Source of the DNA: JANXVV01 sp038230975 | Lineage (GTDB): Bacteria > Planctomycetota > Phycisphaerae > Tepidisphaerales > Tepidisphaeraceae | DNA length: 25,129 bases | Assembly (NCBI GenBank): GCA_038230975.1 | Contig: JBBRMF010000050.1 | Coordinates: 1-25,129, forward strand | Direction of reading: 5' to 3' | Part shown: positions 23,842 through 25,129 of the stretch, one piece after another | Layout of the letters: each line of letters starts with the position of its first letter | How positions within the stretch are numbered: the first letter of the stretch is position 1 | Notes under the pieces: generated by a model | Seen by the model: the letters and a program-made list of their open reading frames with translations, nothing else | The model's database searches: none | Told to the model about the DNA's origin: nothing | Translations under genes and position numbers: made by a program

Positions 23842-24897
23842 ATGCGAAATCTTGGCGCGCCTTTTTTATTGATTCTAACAGTGATCTCTTTCGGCTGCTG
23901 CCATAGTGCTGAATTACCTTCGGATCGAGTACTTCATACTGGGCAGATTTTGACGATCGATCGCATCGCATACAAGGGGTGGCCGGACGCCTGGCGATTG
24001 CGGAACGAAAGATGTGAACTCATCCTCGTCCCCGCCGTGTCGCGCGTCATGCATTTTTCGGAAGCCGGTGGAAGAAACTTACTTTGGGAAGATCCTGCGC
24101 TCGCGGGCAAAACTTTTCCTGCTGACGACGGAATCTGGCACAACATCGGCGGGGAAAAAATGTGGCCGACGCAGCAGAAAGATCTGTTCAAAAAATACAC
24201 GGGCCACGATGGATGGCCGCCTCCCTGGCCCTGGGATGCCGGTGCCAGCATTGCCGAACCCATCGCCGGCGGTGTGCGTTTGACATTGCCGCACGACAAA
24301 CGATTTGGCGCGCACGCCGTTCGCGAATTTACACTTGATCCTGAAAAACCAATCGTTCATGTTCGTCAATGGATTGAAAAAACGGAGGGCGACCCTGTCG
24401 ACATGACACTCTGGACTGTGTGCCAGGCCAATGATCCAATACAGTCATTTCTCCCCTCCGTCGACGGAAAGTATTCGGATTTTGGAACCCGTTCTGACTT
24501 GATGAAAACGGGAGCAGGTTTCGCGACACTCGGACGCGATCCAAAACAAGGGCTCAAGATCGGTGTTGCGGCTTTGGAGCAGAACGGATGGGTCGCGTCC
24601 CTGTTTGGCGGTCGCCACCCGGAATCGCTTGTACTGTTCGTGCAATCACATAAACTTCAGACGAAAGCGAAATATCCAGACGATGGACTTCAAGCGGAGC
24701 TTTACACATCACCGATCAATTTTGCCAAGTATACCGAGATGGAGTTATTGAGCCCGCTCGTCACACTGAAAACTGGAGAGCGGTTGCAAGACGACGCCGT
24801 CTGGCAACTGCAAGGCGCCGAGGAACAAAGCGACTATGCGGCGATCGCGAAAAAAGCGCACACCGAGGCGCTAAGAATACTCGGATCGACGAAATAA
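23842..24897 (+). CDS. DUF4380 exported protein
   Basis: A 351-residue exported protein. The signal peptide (PFLLILTVISFGCCHS) ends near residue 25, with cleavage probably after HSA; the two cysteines do not form a good lipobox, so lipid anchoring is uncertain. The body is beta-rich and matches the DUF4380 layout as I remember it: ERCELILVPAVSRVMHFSEAGGRNLLWEDP, GGEKMWPTQQ, HVRQWIEKTEGDPVDMTLWTVCQ and LSPLVTLKTGERL. This resembles the galactose mutarotase/aldose-epimerase-like beta-sandwich, so a role in sugar binding or epimerisation is possible but unproven. An in-frame GTG at 23836 is rejected because it would overlap the start of transcription. A dispersed repeat follows 7 nt after the stop. 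Confidence 0.82.
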   Translation: MRNLGAPFLLILTVISFGCCHSAELPSDRVLHTGQILTIDRIAYKGWPDAWRLRNERCELILVPAVSRVMHFSEAGGRNLLWEDPALAGKTFPADDGIWHNIGGEKMWPTQQKDLFKKYTGHDGWPPPWPWDAGASIAEPIAGGVRLTLPHDKRFGAHAVREFTLDPEKPIVHVRQWIEKTEGDPVDMTLWTVCQANDPIQSFLPSVDGKYSDFGTRSDLMKTGAGFATLGRDPKQGLKIGVAALEQNGWVASLFGGRHPESLVLFVQSHKLQTKAKYPDDGLQAELYTSPINFAKYTEMELLSPLVTLKTGERLQDDAVWQLQGAEEQSDYAAIAKKAHTEALRILGSTK

Positions 24898-24904
24898 CCG
24901 TGCC

Positions 24905-24969
24905 GGTGGCGTGGGCGTCTCGCCCGCGATTACATTCGAAGAAATCACGGACGAGCCGCCCATGCCACC
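24905..24969. repeat. Dispersed inverted repeat, copy 2
   Basis: Left arm 24905-24928 has the same core as copy 1 (GTGGGCGTCTCGCCCGCG). The right arm 24946-24969 is a slightly decayed version (CGGACGAGCCGCCC instead of CGGGCGAGACGCCC) and ends in the same CATGCCACCA. The loop is 17 nt. It begins 7 nt after a stop codon and ends 25 nt before the next start, almost the same placement as copy 1. Confidence 0.85.
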
Positions 24970-24994
24970 ATTTCTTTCCAATAGGAGCATCGCT

Positions 24995-25129
24995 ATGAAA
25001 AATTCCTACACCCGTCGTCAGTTTGTAAAAAGTGGTATTGCCGGCACCGCACTTTTGGCTACCGAAACACTCCGGCCTCGAATGACCGCAGCCGACGTTT
25101 CTGAACAGCCGATTCGTCGCGTGGCCGCC
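24995..25129 (+). CDS. Tat-exported protein, cut by the right edge
   Basis: Only 45 codons are visible. They begin MKNSYTRRQFVKSGIAGTAL, a twin-arginine export signal (RRQFVKSG) followed by a short hydrophobic stretch, and run on to QPIRRVAA. The family cannot be decided from this; in planctomycetes such signals often precede oxidoreductases, sugar phosphate isomerases or sulfatase-like proteins. AGGAG (24983-24987), 7 nt upstream, fixes the start. The right edge falls in frame. It lies 97 nt behind the DUF4380 gene and on the same strand, so it may share its transcript unless the intervening repeat stops it. Confidence 0.8.
   Translation, partial: MKNSYTRRQFVKSGIAGTALLATETLRPRMTAADVSEQPIRRVAA

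Overview
The window most likely comes from the chromosome of a planctomycete, possibly a Phycisphaerae-type lineage. The evidence is a gene pair nearly diagnostic of Planctomycetota: a very large secreted protein with a planctomycete cytochrome-c motif plus DUF1549 and DUF1553, and a Tat-exported DUF1501 protein. Other support comes from an H-X9-DG type pseudopilin, loosely packed secreted proteins of unknown function, and moderate GC content (by eye). No rRNA, tRNA, CRISPR array, insertion sequence or phage gene was seen.

Layout. Positions 1-1933 are on the minus strand: the first codons of a gene running off the left edge, a spacer with a long inverted repeat and a G-quadruplex motif, a B12-binding/radical SAM enzyme, and a small membrane protein translationally coupled to it. 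Positions 2257-4784 (+) are a three-gene type IV pilin-like cassette: PilV-like, a large PilX-like protein with repeated F-x-G-N turns, and PilW/GspJ-like. Positions 4853-8614 (+) hold a von Willebrand A (VWA) protein, an HtrA-type periplasmic protease and a glycerate kinase that overlaps it. Positions 8669-14151 (+) hold the DUF1549/DUF1553 and DUF1501 pair, split by a complete higBA toxin-antitoxin module. Then come a three-repeat PepSY-like secreted protein with a strong terminator, and a PLP aminotransferase (+) converging on an 1158-residue protein (-) that I read as pyrophosphate-type PEP carboxykinase. Positions 20649-22974 (+) are an ECF sigma factor operon with two membrane proteins; the sigma factor carries an apparent one-base frameshift in region 4. 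The end holds a pseudopilin (-), a DUF4380 protein (+) and the start of a Tat-exported protein cut by the right edge.

How the genes may work together. The window has four pseudopilin-like proteins and many exported ones (HtrA, DUF1549/1553, DUF1501, PepSY-like, DUF4380 and Tat proteins), so envelope and secretion functions dominate. The metabolic genes (PPi-PEPCK, glycerate kinase, aminotransferase) all act near the PEP/oxaloacetate/phosphoglycerate node, but they are not in one operon, so a link is only inferred.

Points most worth a second look: the PPi-PEPCK candidate; the frameshift in the sigma factor; higBA sitting inside a normally adjacent gene pair, with an operator dyad exactly filling its promoter spacer; four genes whose -10 box lies only 5-8 nt from the start codon, suggesting leaderless mRNAs; and a dispersed inverted repeat placed the same way after two different stop codons.
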